Source of the DNA: CAYPXJ01 sp964414595
GTDB taxonomy: Bacteria > Pseudomonadota > Alphaproteobacteria > Rickettsiales > CAIJLX01
Direction of reading: 5' to 3'
Assembly (NCBI GenBank): GCA_964414595.1
Contig: CAYPXJ010000030.1
Coordinates: 1-19,504 of the forward strand
DNA length: 19,504 bases
The position numbers and the translations under genes are program-made. The notes under the pieces were generated by a model. That model did not search any database and was not told the DNA's origin. It saw only the letters and a program-made list of their open reading frames with translations. Of the stretch, positions 7,573 through 14,637 are shown in pieces (position 1 is the first letter of the stretch; every line of letters begins with the position of its first letter).

Positions 7573-9375
7573 TTAAGCGGCGTCTTTGTCTTTTTTTACG
7601 GCCTTGGGCGCGAGCTGGATATGCAGTTCTTTGAGCTGCCGTGCGGAAGCCTCGTTCGGTGCACCCATCAGCAAATCTTCCGCCTGCTGGTTCATCGGGA
7701 AGGCAATCACCTCACGGATATTCGTTTCATTCGCCAGCAACATCACGATGCGGTCAATCCCTGGCGCAATGCCACCATGCGGCGGCGCGCCATAATGGAA
7801 GGCGCGGAACATCGCGCCGAAGCGATCTTCCACCACCTGTGGCAGATAACCTGCAATCTCAAACGCCTTTAGCATAATATCCGGTTTGTGATTTCGAATC
7901 GCGCCGCTGGAAAGTTCCACGCCGTTACACACGATGTCATATTGATACGCCAGAATATCAAGCGGCAGTTTATTTGTTAGCGCATCGAGGCCGCCTTGCG
8001 GCATCGAGAATGGGTTGTGGCAGAAATCGATTTTCTTTTCATCCTCATTCCATTCGAAGAATGGGAAATCGACGATCCAGCAGAATTTATAAATATTTTT
8101 TTCGAGCAGGTCCAAATCTTCGCCCAGTTTCGCGCGCACGATGCCAGCGATTTTTGCCGCCTCACCTGCGGTGCCGGAGCTGAAAAATACGCTATCACCC
8201 GCTTGCAATTTCGCCGTTGCTTTCAGTTCGTTTAATTTTTCTGGGCTCAAGAATTTGGCAATCGGCCCTTTGGCTTCACCACTTTCTTCAAACACGATAT
8301 AGGCCAAACCAGCGGCGCCATTTTCCTGCGCGAAGGCAACCATTTTATCAAAGAAGCTGCGCGGCTGGCTGGCGGTTTTAGGCGCTGGAATCGCGCGGAT
8401 CACTTTGCCCGCTTCGATCACTTTATTAAAAATCCCGAAGCCGGAACCGCGCCAGACTTCGGTCGCATCGGCGATTTCGATCGGGTTGCGCAAATCCGGT
8501 TTATCGCTGCCATATTTCAACATCGCTTCGGCGTAAGGAATGCGCACGAAAGGCGGCTTAGTGACCTTAAAATCTTTTGGCGCGAATTCTTCAAACAAGC
8601 CGGAAAGCACCGGCTCCATCGCTGCAAACACATCTTCCTGTGTGGCAAAACTCATCTCGACATCGAGCTGATAAAATTCGCCCGGTGAGCGATCCGCACG
8701 CGCATCTTCATCACGGAAGCACGGCGCAATTTGGAAATATTTATCGAAGCCTGAAACCATCAACAGCTGCTTAAATTGCTGTGGCGCTTGCGGCAGCGCA
8801 TAAAATTTACCCGGGTGCACGCGGCTTGGCACCAAATAATCGCGCGCGCCTTCAGGGCTGCTCGCCGTAAGAATCGGCGTCTGAAATTCCTGGAAGCCTT
8901 GCGCAATCATGCGGTTGCGTACCGAAGCAATAATCTGCGAACGCAGAATAATATTCTGGTGCATTTTCTCGCGGCGCAGATCGAGAAAGCGATAGGTCAA
9001 GCGCGTGCTTTCAGGAAATTCGCGATCAAGATTCACCTGCAATGGCAAAGTGTCGGCTTTGGACTCAACGTGGAGTTTTTCTACTACAACTTCGATTTCA
9101 CCGGTTGGCAAATCGGGGTTCACCGCTTCCGCCGCGCGCGCCACAACCTTACCTTCGATGGTGATCACGCTTTCATTCGGTACATGGGTCGCGGCATCTA
9201 AAAAGCTGGCATCGGCATTCACCACGAGCTGCGTCACGCCAAAATGGTCACGCAAGTCGATAAACAGCACCCCACCATGGTCGCGTTTACGATGTACCCA
9301 GCCAGAAAGTCTGACCTGAAGGTTAATATCCTTATTTTTCAACTGGTTGCAGTTGTGCGTGCGATAGACGTGCAT
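7573..9375 (-). CDS. aspS: Aspartyl-tRNA synthetase, probably non-discriminating (Asp/Asn)
   Basis: Class IIb synthetase charging tRNA-Asp. It has 600 residues, typical of the bacterial type. The N-terminal OB anticodon-binding domain contains GWVHRKRDHGGVLFIDLRD (25-43). The catalytic domain has motif 1 (FLDLRREKMHQNI), the flipping-loop region SPEGARDYLVPS, motif 2 (FRDEDARADRSPGEFYQLD) and motif 3 (GGIAPGIDRIVMLL), with the bacterial GAD insertion between motifs 2 and 3. His33 in RDHGG is the residue type found in non-discriminating AspRS; discriminating enzymes such as that of E. coli have Leu there. The cell therefore probably makes Asn-tRNA by the GatCAB amidotransferase route (inference). 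The start ATG 9375 has no clear Shine-Dalgarno. It is divergent from the prepilin gene. Confidence 0.97.
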   Translation of the reverse strand: MHVYRTHNCNQLKNKDINLQVRLSGWVHRKRDHGGVLFIDLRDHFGVTQLVVNADASFLDAATHVPNESVITIEGKVVARAAEAVNPDLPTGEIEVVVEKLHVESKADTLPLQVNLDREFPESTRLTYRFLDLRREKMHQNIILRSQIIASVRNRMIAQGFQEFQTPILTASSPEGARDYLVPSRVHPGKFYALPQAPQQFKQLLMVSGFDKYFQIAPCFRDEDARADRSPGEFYQLDVEMSFATQEDVFAAMEPVLSGLFEEFAPKDFKVTKPPFVRIPYAEAMLKYGSDKPDLRNPIEIADATEVWRGSGFGIFNKVIEAGKVIRAIPAPKTASQPRSFFDKMVAFAQENGAAGLAYIVFEESGEAKGPIAKFLSPEKLNELKATAKLQAGDSVFFSSGTAGEAAKIAGIVRAKLGEDLDLLEKNIYKFCWIVDFPFFEWNEDEKKIDFCHNPFSMPQGGLDALTNKLPLDILAYQYDIVCNGVELSSGAIRNHKPDIMLKAFEIAGYLPQVVEDRFGAMFRAFHYGAPPHGGIAPGIDRIVMLLANETNIREVIAFPMNQQAEDLLMGAPNEASARQLKELHIQLAPKAVKKDKDAA

Positions 9376-9392
9376 CCAAAAATCACTTCGGT

Positions 9393-9398
9393 TATAAT
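9393..9398 (+). promoter_or_regulatory. Possible -10 element upstream of the prepilin-like gene
   Basis: A perfect TATAAT, but no convincing -35 at 16-18 bp and no extended -10. Transcription from it would start near 9405. That would exclude the GTG at 9399 as start and leave a ~33-nt leader before ATG 9438. Confidence 0.25.
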
Positions 9399-9437
9399 GT
9401 GAAAAAGTGGCAGGAAACTAGCGAGTCTGTTGGGGAA

Positions 9438-10391
9438 ATGCAACGGTTTTCACGTATCCGACAACACCCAGAAGCGCCTTTAAAATGCGCTGGCTTTACG
9501 CTTGTCGAGCTCTCGATTGCTCTCGTAATTATTGGCCTATTAGTAGCGGGTTTATTGGTGGGCCAAAGTTTAATTCGGGCAGCGGAAATACGGCGTACAC
9601 TCAGTCAGCTCGACGAATTCGATAAAGCCGTCGCGGTTTTTCGTACTAAATATCTTTTTCTGCCGGGTGATATTCCTGGGTCTAAGGCAACGGGTTACGG
9701 CTTACCAGGAGATGTCACCGTTGGTAATGGAGATGGAAAAATTCGAAATGGCTCAGCAGCGCCTGACAGGCATGTATGGCAAGGTGAGGTTAGTTGGGTT
9801 TGGCCTCAGCTTGACCATGAGGGTACGGTTACAGGTGGGCCATACACAAATGCGGTCCTTGGTGGTGCAGGAAATGGGCTCCCTGATTTAGGAGATGGCC
9901 GTAATAAGGCCCTTCTTACCGCTGATTATGGCAATCGAAATGGTTATATTTTAGGGAGTTTCCAATTTTTTGGCGCAGATTTTGATATTGGTGGAGCTCC
10001 TTTTCCTGCCAACCAAGAAAATGAATTTAACATTTTGCCCACACTAGCCGCACAATTAGCCTATGCCATAGATGTGAAGCGTGATGACGGTATTGCAACG
10101 CAAGGCCGCGTTACAGGACGAGGTATTTACGCCGCCTGGCTTAATGATATTTTACCCCCTGGCACGCTTACCCAAGATGAACTTGATGGATTTGAAAATA
10201 AAATACTGACTGATCGCAGTGCTGCGGCACTAGAAAGTGTTGGCCTTGGTGATTTTATAAAGGTTGCGATAGGCTTTGAAGATAGCCTTATAAATCACGT
10301 TTGCGGCTTTGAAGATTTACAAGGAAACGTAACCTACAATGTTGCTAACGAAGAGTCTCTCTGCGGCGTCTTTATACAGATTAATCAGTAA
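9438..10391 (+). CDS. Type IV pilin/type II secretion-like prepilin (N-terminal methylation motif)
   Basis: A 317-residue protein with a class III signal: a 19-residue leader rich in Arg/Lys ending in KCAG, then FTLVELSIALVIIGLLVAGL. Prepilin peptidase would cut between Gly19 and Phe20, and Glu24 is the invariant Glu+5. The long N-terminal helix runs to LDEFDKAVAVFRTKY. The globular domain contains LPGDIPGS and GNGDGKIRNG, a layout I know from alphaproteobacterial prepilin-like proteins of unknown role. Two cysteines near the C-terminus (VCGF and SLCGVF) probably form a disulfide. A GTG at 9399 would add 13 residues; ATG 9438 is preferred because GGGGA precedes it and the TATAAT at 9393 abuts the GTG. 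No other pilus or secretion gene is nearby, so it is an orphan here. It overlaps the end of aroQ by 11 bp. Confidence 0.8.
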   Translation: MQRFSRIRQHPEAPLKCAGFTLVELSIALVIIGLLVAGLLVGQSLIRAAEIRRTLSQLDEFDKAVAVFRTKYLFLPGDIPGSKATGYGLPGDVTVGNGDGKIRNGSAAPDRHVWQGEVSWVWPQLDHEGTVTGGPYTNAVLGGAGNGLPDLGDGRNKALLTADYGNRNGYILGSFQFFGADFDIGGAPFPANQENEFNILPTLAAQLAYAIDVKRDDGIATQGRVTGRGIYAAWLNDILPPGTLTQDELDGFENKILTDRSAAALESVGLGDFIKVAIGFEDSLINHVCGFEDLQGNVTYNVANEESLCGVFIQINQ

Positions 10392-10821
10392 GCAGCTTTT
10401 TTATTGCTTGAATCGCAAGTCTATAACCATCTGTACCAAAACCACTAATCATTCCAGTTGAAGCAGGAGAAATTAGCGACACATGTCGAAATTCTTCGCG
10501 TTTAAAGATATTAGTAATATGCACCTCTATTACAGGAATCGATAAAATGTAAAGCGCATCCATAATGGCTATTGATGTATGCGTGTACGCCCCACCATTG
10601 ATAACAATCCCCGTAAAGCCTTGTAATTCTGCCTGCTGAATCCAGGTGACGATTTCGCCTTCATGATTGCTTTGTCGGCATTCGATTTTGAAGCCTACTG
10701 CTTTCGCCTCTTTTGTGCACAGTTTTTCAATATCACTAAGCGTCTCTGTACCGTAAATACCCGGTTCACGTGTACCAAGCATGTTGAGATTCGGCCCGTT
10801 AATTACCAGAATCTTTGACAT
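10381..10821 (-). CDS. aroQ: 3-dehydroquinate dehydratase, type II (AroQ)
   Basis: Dehydrates 3-dehydroquinate to 3-dehydroshikimate in the shikimate pathway. At 146 residues it is typical of the type II dodecameric enzyme. Diagnostic segments are all present: NGPNLNMLGTREPGIYG (9-24, with the lid Arg and the catalytic Tyr), RQSNHEGE (49-56), INGGAYTHTS (74-83), the PVIEVHITNIFKREEFRHVS stretch (95-114) with the catalytic His, and GMISGFGTDGYRLA. GAGGG lies about 8 bases before ATG 10821. It is divergent from thiS (29 bp between starts) and convergent with the prepilin gene. In many proteobacteria aroQ precedes accB-accC; that context is absent here. Confidence 0.96.
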   Translation of the reverse strand: MSKILVINGPNLNMLGTREPGIYGTETLSDIEKLCTKEAKAVGFKIECRQSNHEGEIVTWIQQAELQGFTGIVINGGAYTHTSIAIMDALYILSIPVIEVHITNIFKREEFRHVSLISPASTGMISGFGTDGYRLAIQAIKKLLTD

Positions 10822-10850
10822 TTTTGTGCCCTCATATATGTTTCTACCTT

Positions 10851-11054
10851 ATGATAACTATTCGATTAAATGGCCAAACGCAAGCATTGCCGCAGACAAC
10901 CCATTTGCAAGATCTTGTGGAAAAATTTTCGTTGGACGCGCGTAAAATTGCGATTGAGCAAAATCAACTTATTATTCCGCGTACACAATTTGCCACAACC
11001 CCCGTTCGAGACGGAGATACACTTGAAATTGTCCATTTCATCGGCGGCGGCTGA
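10851..11054 (+). CDS. thiS: Sulfur carrier protein ThiS
   Basis: A 67-residue ubiquitin-like protein whose C-terminal glycine is adenylated and turned into a thiocarboxylate, the sulfur donor for the thiazole ring of thiamine. It begins MITIRLNGQ, has the DGDTLEIVHFI strand, and ends in GGG just before TGA, as required. I chose ATG 10851 because homologues start at this beta-strand; the frame extends upstream to 10815, but those residues (MTFLCPHICFYL) are not family-like and overlap the aroQ start. No Shine-Dalgarno is evident. Only 29 bp separate it from aroQ and no TPP riboswitch fold is visible there. It overlaps thiG by 32 bp. Confidence 0.9.
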   Translation: MITIRLNGQTQALPQTTHLQDLVEKFSLDARKIAIEQNQLIIPRTQFATTPVRDGDTLEIVHFIGGG

Positions 11055-11826
11055 TCATCCTTTAAAGGACGATGCGTTAGTTCTAGCCGGCAAACGTTTT
11101 ACATCTCGTTTGTTGGTGGGTACGGGCAAATATAAAAACGCAGCAGAGGCACAGACTTCTATTGCTATCAGTGGCGCTGAAATTATCACTATGGCGGTTA
11201 GGCGCGTGGATTTGAAAAACCCGCAAATGCTGCAAGATCATTTCGACCCTAAAAAATTTACTTACCTACCCAATTCCGCAGGTTGTTATACTGCGGAAGA
11301 ATCCGTACGCATGCTTGAGCTCGCGCGTGAGATAGGTGGCTGGAAAATGATTAAGTTGGAAGTTATCGGCGATAAAAAAACACTCTATCCCGATATGGAT
11401 GAAACGCTTAAAGCCACCGCACTTCTTGTAAAAGAAGGATTTGAAGTTCTAGCCTATATTACTGATGAACCTTTATGGGCAAAAAAAATTGAAGATGCGG
11501 GAGCGGTCGCGGTTATGCCGCTTGGCGCGCCGATAGGTTCTGGTCAAGGTATATTGCGGCCCAAAAATATAACGCAAATCGTCCATAATGCGCGTGTGCC
11601 AGTTATTCTTGATGCTGGGCTTGGTACAGCTTCAGATGCGGCATTCGCAATGGAACTTGGTTGTGCAGCAGTGCTACTCAATAGCGCTATCGCTCATGCG
11701 AAAAATCCCATTCTGATGGCCACAGCGATGAAGCATGCTGTGATCGCAGGTAGACAAGCCTTCTTGGCAGGCCGAATGCCTAAACGAGAAGCTGAGGCTT
11801 CTTCACCCACAGAAGGTCTTATTTAG
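11023..11826 (+). CDS. thiG: Thiazole synthase ThiG
   Basis: Forms the thiazole phosphate of thiamine from deoxyxylulose 5-phosphate, ThiS thiocarboxylate and an iminoglycine. The TIM-barrel signatures are clear: LVLAGKRFTSRLLVGTGKYK, SGAEIITMAVRRVD, LPNSAGCYTAEESVRM, the MIKLEVIGD strand with the Schiff-base Lys, ITDEPLWAKKIEDAGAVAVMPLGAPIGSGQGI and PVILDAGLGTASDAA. No ATG or GTG precedes the family start in this frame. The best start is TTG 11023, with GGAG six bases upstream (11013-11016), giving 267 residues and a 32-bp overlap with thiS. The frame runs open further upstream through thiS, but that is overlap and not protein. Its TAG overlaps the stop of the convergent HD-GYP gene. No thiE, thiO or thiC is in the window. 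Confidence 0.92.
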   Translation: MKLSISSAAADHPLKDDALVLAGKRFTSRLLVGTGKYKNAAEAQTSIAISGAEIITMAVRRVDLKNPQMLQDHFDPKKFTYLPNSAGCYTAEESVRMLELAREIGGWKMIKLEVIGDKKTLYPDMDETLKATALLVKEGFEVLAYITDEPLWAKKIEDAGAVAVMPLGAPIGSGQGILRPKNITQIVHNARVPVILDAGLGTASDAAFAMELGCAAVLLNSAIAHAKNPILMATAMKHAVIAGRQAFLAGRMPKREAEASSPTEGLI

Positions 11827-13946
11827 GCTGCTGAGATCCAGGCAATGTCTTTAGTGTTTTTATGCACTTCTAGCCAGTGCGTAAGTGCGATGACCACTGC
11901 GCGGTCGTATCGCACATGAATATAGCGAATCAATTCCTGGATCGCTTGTTCAATCGAAAGGCGATCGCGGTAGGAACGTGGGCTTACCATGGCTACAAAC
12001 GCATTCGCTGTAGCGATTATGCGCGCAGGTACAATGATCTCTTCGCCTTTGAGCCCTAGCGGGCCCGTGCCATCCCAGTTCTCCTGCGATTGACGAATCG
12101 CTTCTGCAACTGGTCCGTCAAATTCTATACTAGTCAGCATGTCGGCGCTCACCTGCATCGCGCGGGTAATGGTATTACGCTCTTCATCACTTAAGCGCTC
12201 TTGCTTCGTTAGTAATTCTATCGGCACAAGTATCTTACCGACATTCATCAGCTTGCCCGCAAAACGCACTGTATCGACCATCTCTTTTTCCAGCCCCATT
12301 TCGATCGCAATTATCTTCGCCAACCGCGACACGCGCAGCGAATGATTCTTTGCATTCAGATCGCGGCTGTCCATCACGAGCATCAGGCTTTGTACTAAAT
12401 TTTCCAGAGTGCGCTCACGACGTTCACGTTCGTGAATTGCCTCGCTTATATCCTGCTCTACAACAAGCACGCCGGGCACTAACTCATCTTTTTCTGGATC
12501 CGGAATATGTGAAAGCGGAATATGTTTGGTGAGCAAAACAAGCTCCCCATTCTCTGTTTGGCGGCGATAGGTAAGCGTAACTGGACGCTGCTGCGTAAGT
12601 GCCTGTGCGTTGCTGGCCAGATAACGGCGTGCATCTTCCTGACCAATCATTGTTTGCACCTTACGGCCAATCATGGCTTCAGGCACTACTTCAAGACTTT
12701 GTGCAAGACTGCGGTTTGCAAAACGATATTCACCTTGTGGATTCATAATTGCCATCAGTGCTGGTTGCGTATCAGCAATCAAGCGCAGCAATTTTTCTTG
12801 TGCGCCGTGCTTACGTGCAAGAGCGCGATACTCTTTTGCTGCCGCTTCCGCGCGCAAGCTGCTCGCATGCCGCCATACCGCAATTAACACCGCTATAAAC
12901 AGGAACGTACAAAGCAATAACACTAACATCCAGTTGCGCGAACGACCGCGACTTTCAGAAAGCGCTTCCCGCGCTTCTACTTGATGCACTACTACCCATG
13001 GCGCACCCTCTACACTCCTGCCAGTTGTAAGGACGGTTATATTTCGATAATCGGTTTTCTTCCCAAAAGCGCCCGGTTCCGTAAAAGCAAATATTTCGGA
13101 GGAATCAGGCGTTGCAGCATCCAGTTGCATTGTAAGCGGACCACGCCCGTTTTTGAGAGCCGTTAAATACTCTATTAAACCACCGTGCTTACGCACTAAT
13201 AATGTTTCAGCCATATCGTAAGAAATGCCAGGCTGCTTCAAACGGTTATAGAAAGATTCATCCAGTACGCGCACACCCAGTACATAGCCGATTTGATCTT
13301 CCGGCGTTGGTTCACCCTGCACGCGAAAAATAGGCGCAAGAAAGGCAATTGTTGGAACTCCTTCCTGCAAAAACGCATCCTGAAAACCTTTCTGTGCAAG
13401 TGGCGTTTGGAAAACAAAATCTTTTAAGGGGCCTTCCAGCGGTGGCGTATCGCGCGTTTGTACGATCGGCCGGCCTTCCATATCCAGAATCACAATGCCA
13501 GAAACTTTTTTGTAAGGAATGTTTGCCCGCACTTGTGGCATCTGTCTTTGCAGGTGAAAGCCGCCACGCACTGCTGTTACTTCTAGCAATGTCCGTAAAT
13601 ATTGAAGTTGGGCAGGTTCTTGCGGGATATCTTCTTCATTCTTGGTTTGTACCAAATCACTCAAATAGAGTTGGAGAGAGACATTGCTAGCTAGCTCGTC
13701 CACCGTTTTGCGCTGATCGGCAAGCCACGCAGAAACTTCCTGTGCTCGACTTTCTGCCACTAATCCGAGATTTACCTGCCATTCGCGCATAGCGCGGCTT
13801 TTTTCGCTAAGGCCATAGTACCAAATCAGGCCAACACCAATTGAAAGCAGAACCGCCACGCCCGCGAGTAGTACCATCACCCCGTGTAACGACGTGTAAT
13901 ACTCTTTCTCGCTCCTTGCCTTATCAGCAATGATTTCCAGGGACAC
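11823..13946 (-). CDS. Transmembrane sensor with periplasmic (CACHE-like), PAS and degenerate HD-GYP domains
   Basis: A 707-residue signalling protein. TM1 (about 23-45) and TM2 (about 339-358) flank a ~290-residue periplasmic region. That region starts with a long helix and contains SGIVILDMEGRPIVQT and GYVLGVRVLDESFY, suggesting a double-CACHE-like fold (fold is inference). A coiled stretch, a PAS domain (about 385-502, ending VVEQDIS) and an HD-GYP-like domain (about 515-690) follow. HD-GYP enzymes hydrolyse cyclic-di-GMP, but here the metal ligands are mostly lost: HD is Met567-Asn568, the HPxxG His is Ala596, HHE is SQE (620-622), the AD Asp is Asn648, and GYP reads GPL. Only His535 (NHSLRV) and Lys571 survive. 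It is therefore probably a binding or signalling pseudoenzyme. The start is GTG 13946 with GGGAGG six bases upstream. It is divergent from the LapG-like protease gene (58 bp apart), to which it is probably functionally linked. Confidence 0.85.
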   Translation of the reverse strand: MSLEIIADKARSEKEYYTSLHGVMVLLAGVAVLLSIGVGLIWYYGLSEKSRAMREWQVNLGLVAESRAQEVSAWLADQRKTVDELASNVSLQLYLSDLVQTKNEEDIPQEPAQLQYLRTLLEVTAVRGGFHLQRQMPQVRANIPYKKVSGIVILDMEGRPIVQTRDTPPLEGPLKDFVFQTPLAQKGFQDAFLQEGVPTIAFLAPIFRVQGEPTPEDQIGYVLGVRVLDESFYNRLKQPGISYDMAETLLVRKHGGLIEYLTALKNGRGPLTMQLDAATPDSSEIFAFTEPGAFGKKTDYRNITVLTTGRSVEGAPWVVVHQVEAREALSESRGRSRNWMLVLLLCTFLFIAVLIAVWRHASSLRAEAAAKEYRALARKHGAQEKLLRLIADTQPALMAIMNPQGEYRFANRSLAQSLEVVPEAMIGRKVQTMIGQEDARRYLASNAQALTQQRPVTLTYRRQTENGELVLLTKHIPLSHIPDPEKDELVPGVLVVEQDISEAIHERERRERTLENLVQSLMLVMDSRDLNAKNHSLRVSRLAKIIAIEMGLEKEMVDTVRFAGKLMNVGKILVPIELLTKQERLSDEERNTITRAMQVSADMLTSIEFDGPVAEAIRQSQENWDGTGPLGLKGEEIIVPARIIATANAFVAMVSPRSYRDRLSIEQAIQELIRYIHVRYDRAVVIALTHWLEVHKNTKDIAWISAA

Positions 13947-14004
13947 GACTATCCTCCCGCTTCCGCTTGTATCCTTTATAGGAAAGTTCTGTTAATTTCA
14001 AATT

Positions 14005-14637
14005 ATGACTTTATGGCTTCAAATAGCAGTTTTTGTACTTATGCTTCTGTGCAGTACAACTGATAACGCACAAGCACATGCGCTTTTTGGACGCGACGCT
14101 GTTAGTAACACAGATATTTCGCCTTTCCCCAAATGGCGGAGAGTGCTGTCTATGCACCCAAAAGAGCTCACAGAGTCAGAGCCAAAATGTAAAACCAGTC
14201 AAACCCAGCATTGCTTTCTTGTTGCTTGGCGTCATTTTCTTTACGAGCTTCAAGGCAAGACCAGGCTTGAGCAAGTTCGCGCCGTTCAAACGCACATGAA
14301 TCAAGCTGAATACATACAGGACCTTGTGAATTGGGGCCGCGAAGATTACTGGGAAACACCTTTAGAATTTCTTTCTAAAGATGGCGACTGCGAAGATTAT
14401 GCGATTGCCAAATTTATATCACTACGTGCGCTAGGTATTCCTAATAAAGATATGCGTATTGTGATTTTGATGGATAACAATTTAAACACACTACATGCTG
14501 TGCTTGCAGTAGATATTGGTGAAAAAACCTACATTTTGGATAATCAGATTCAGCAAGCCGTGGAAAGCCGTATTATTCGGCACTACGCCCCTATCTATGC
14601 AGTTAACGAAACCAACTGGTTTCGTTATGCACGTTAG
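14005..14637 (+). CDS. LapG-family periplasmic transglutaminase-like cysteine protease (BTLCP, DUF920)
   Basis: A 210-residue protein with a signal peptide (about 1-25, ending AQAHA). The family hallmarks are WETPLEFL, DGDCEDYAIAKFISLRALG and the C-terminal PIYAVNETNW. The catalytic triad reads Cys129, His164 (LHAVLAV) and Asp179 (YILDN). Asp128 and Glu130 flank the Cys as D-C-E, the arrangement that binds calcium in LapG. Cys62 and Cys70 may form a disulfide. In Pseudomonas, LapG cuts surface adhesins at a di-alanine site when the cyclic-di-GMP receptor LapD does not sequester it. Here the gene sits between a degenerate HD-GYP sensor and a two-partner-secretion adhesin that carries a PAAG motif, which makes an adhesin-releasing role likely (inference). 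No good Shine-Dalgarno precedes ATG 14005. Its TAG overlaps the TpsA stop codon. Confidence 0.88.
   Translation: MTLWLQIAVFVLMLLCSTTDNAQAHALFGRDAVSNTDISPFPKWRRVLSMHPKELTESEPKCKTSQTQHCFLVAWRHFLYELQGKTRLEQVRAVQTHMNQAEYIQDLVNWGREDYWETPLEFLSKDGDCEDYAIAKFISLRALGIPNKDMRIVILMDNNLNTLHAVLAVDIGEKTYILDNQIQQAVESRIIRHYAPIYAVNETNWFRYAR

Noticed and set aside
10815..10850. Upstream extension of ThiS
   Set aside because: The residues are unlike ThiS, which begins at the MITIRLNG strand, and the extension overlaps the aroQ start.
10822..10850. TPP riboswitch before thiS
   Set aside because: Only 29 bp separate aroQ and thiS and no conserved TPP-aptamer elements were recognised there.
10870..11022. thiG starting at ATG 10870
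   Set aside because: That segment is thiS read in another frame, basic and not ThiG-like; the family start is near 11065 and TTG 11023 has a ribosome binding site.
13972..13983. TCCT-N4-AGGA near-palindrome between the HD-GYP and protease genes
   Set aside because: Only four-base arms, and part of it is a probable -10-like sequence; no independent support.
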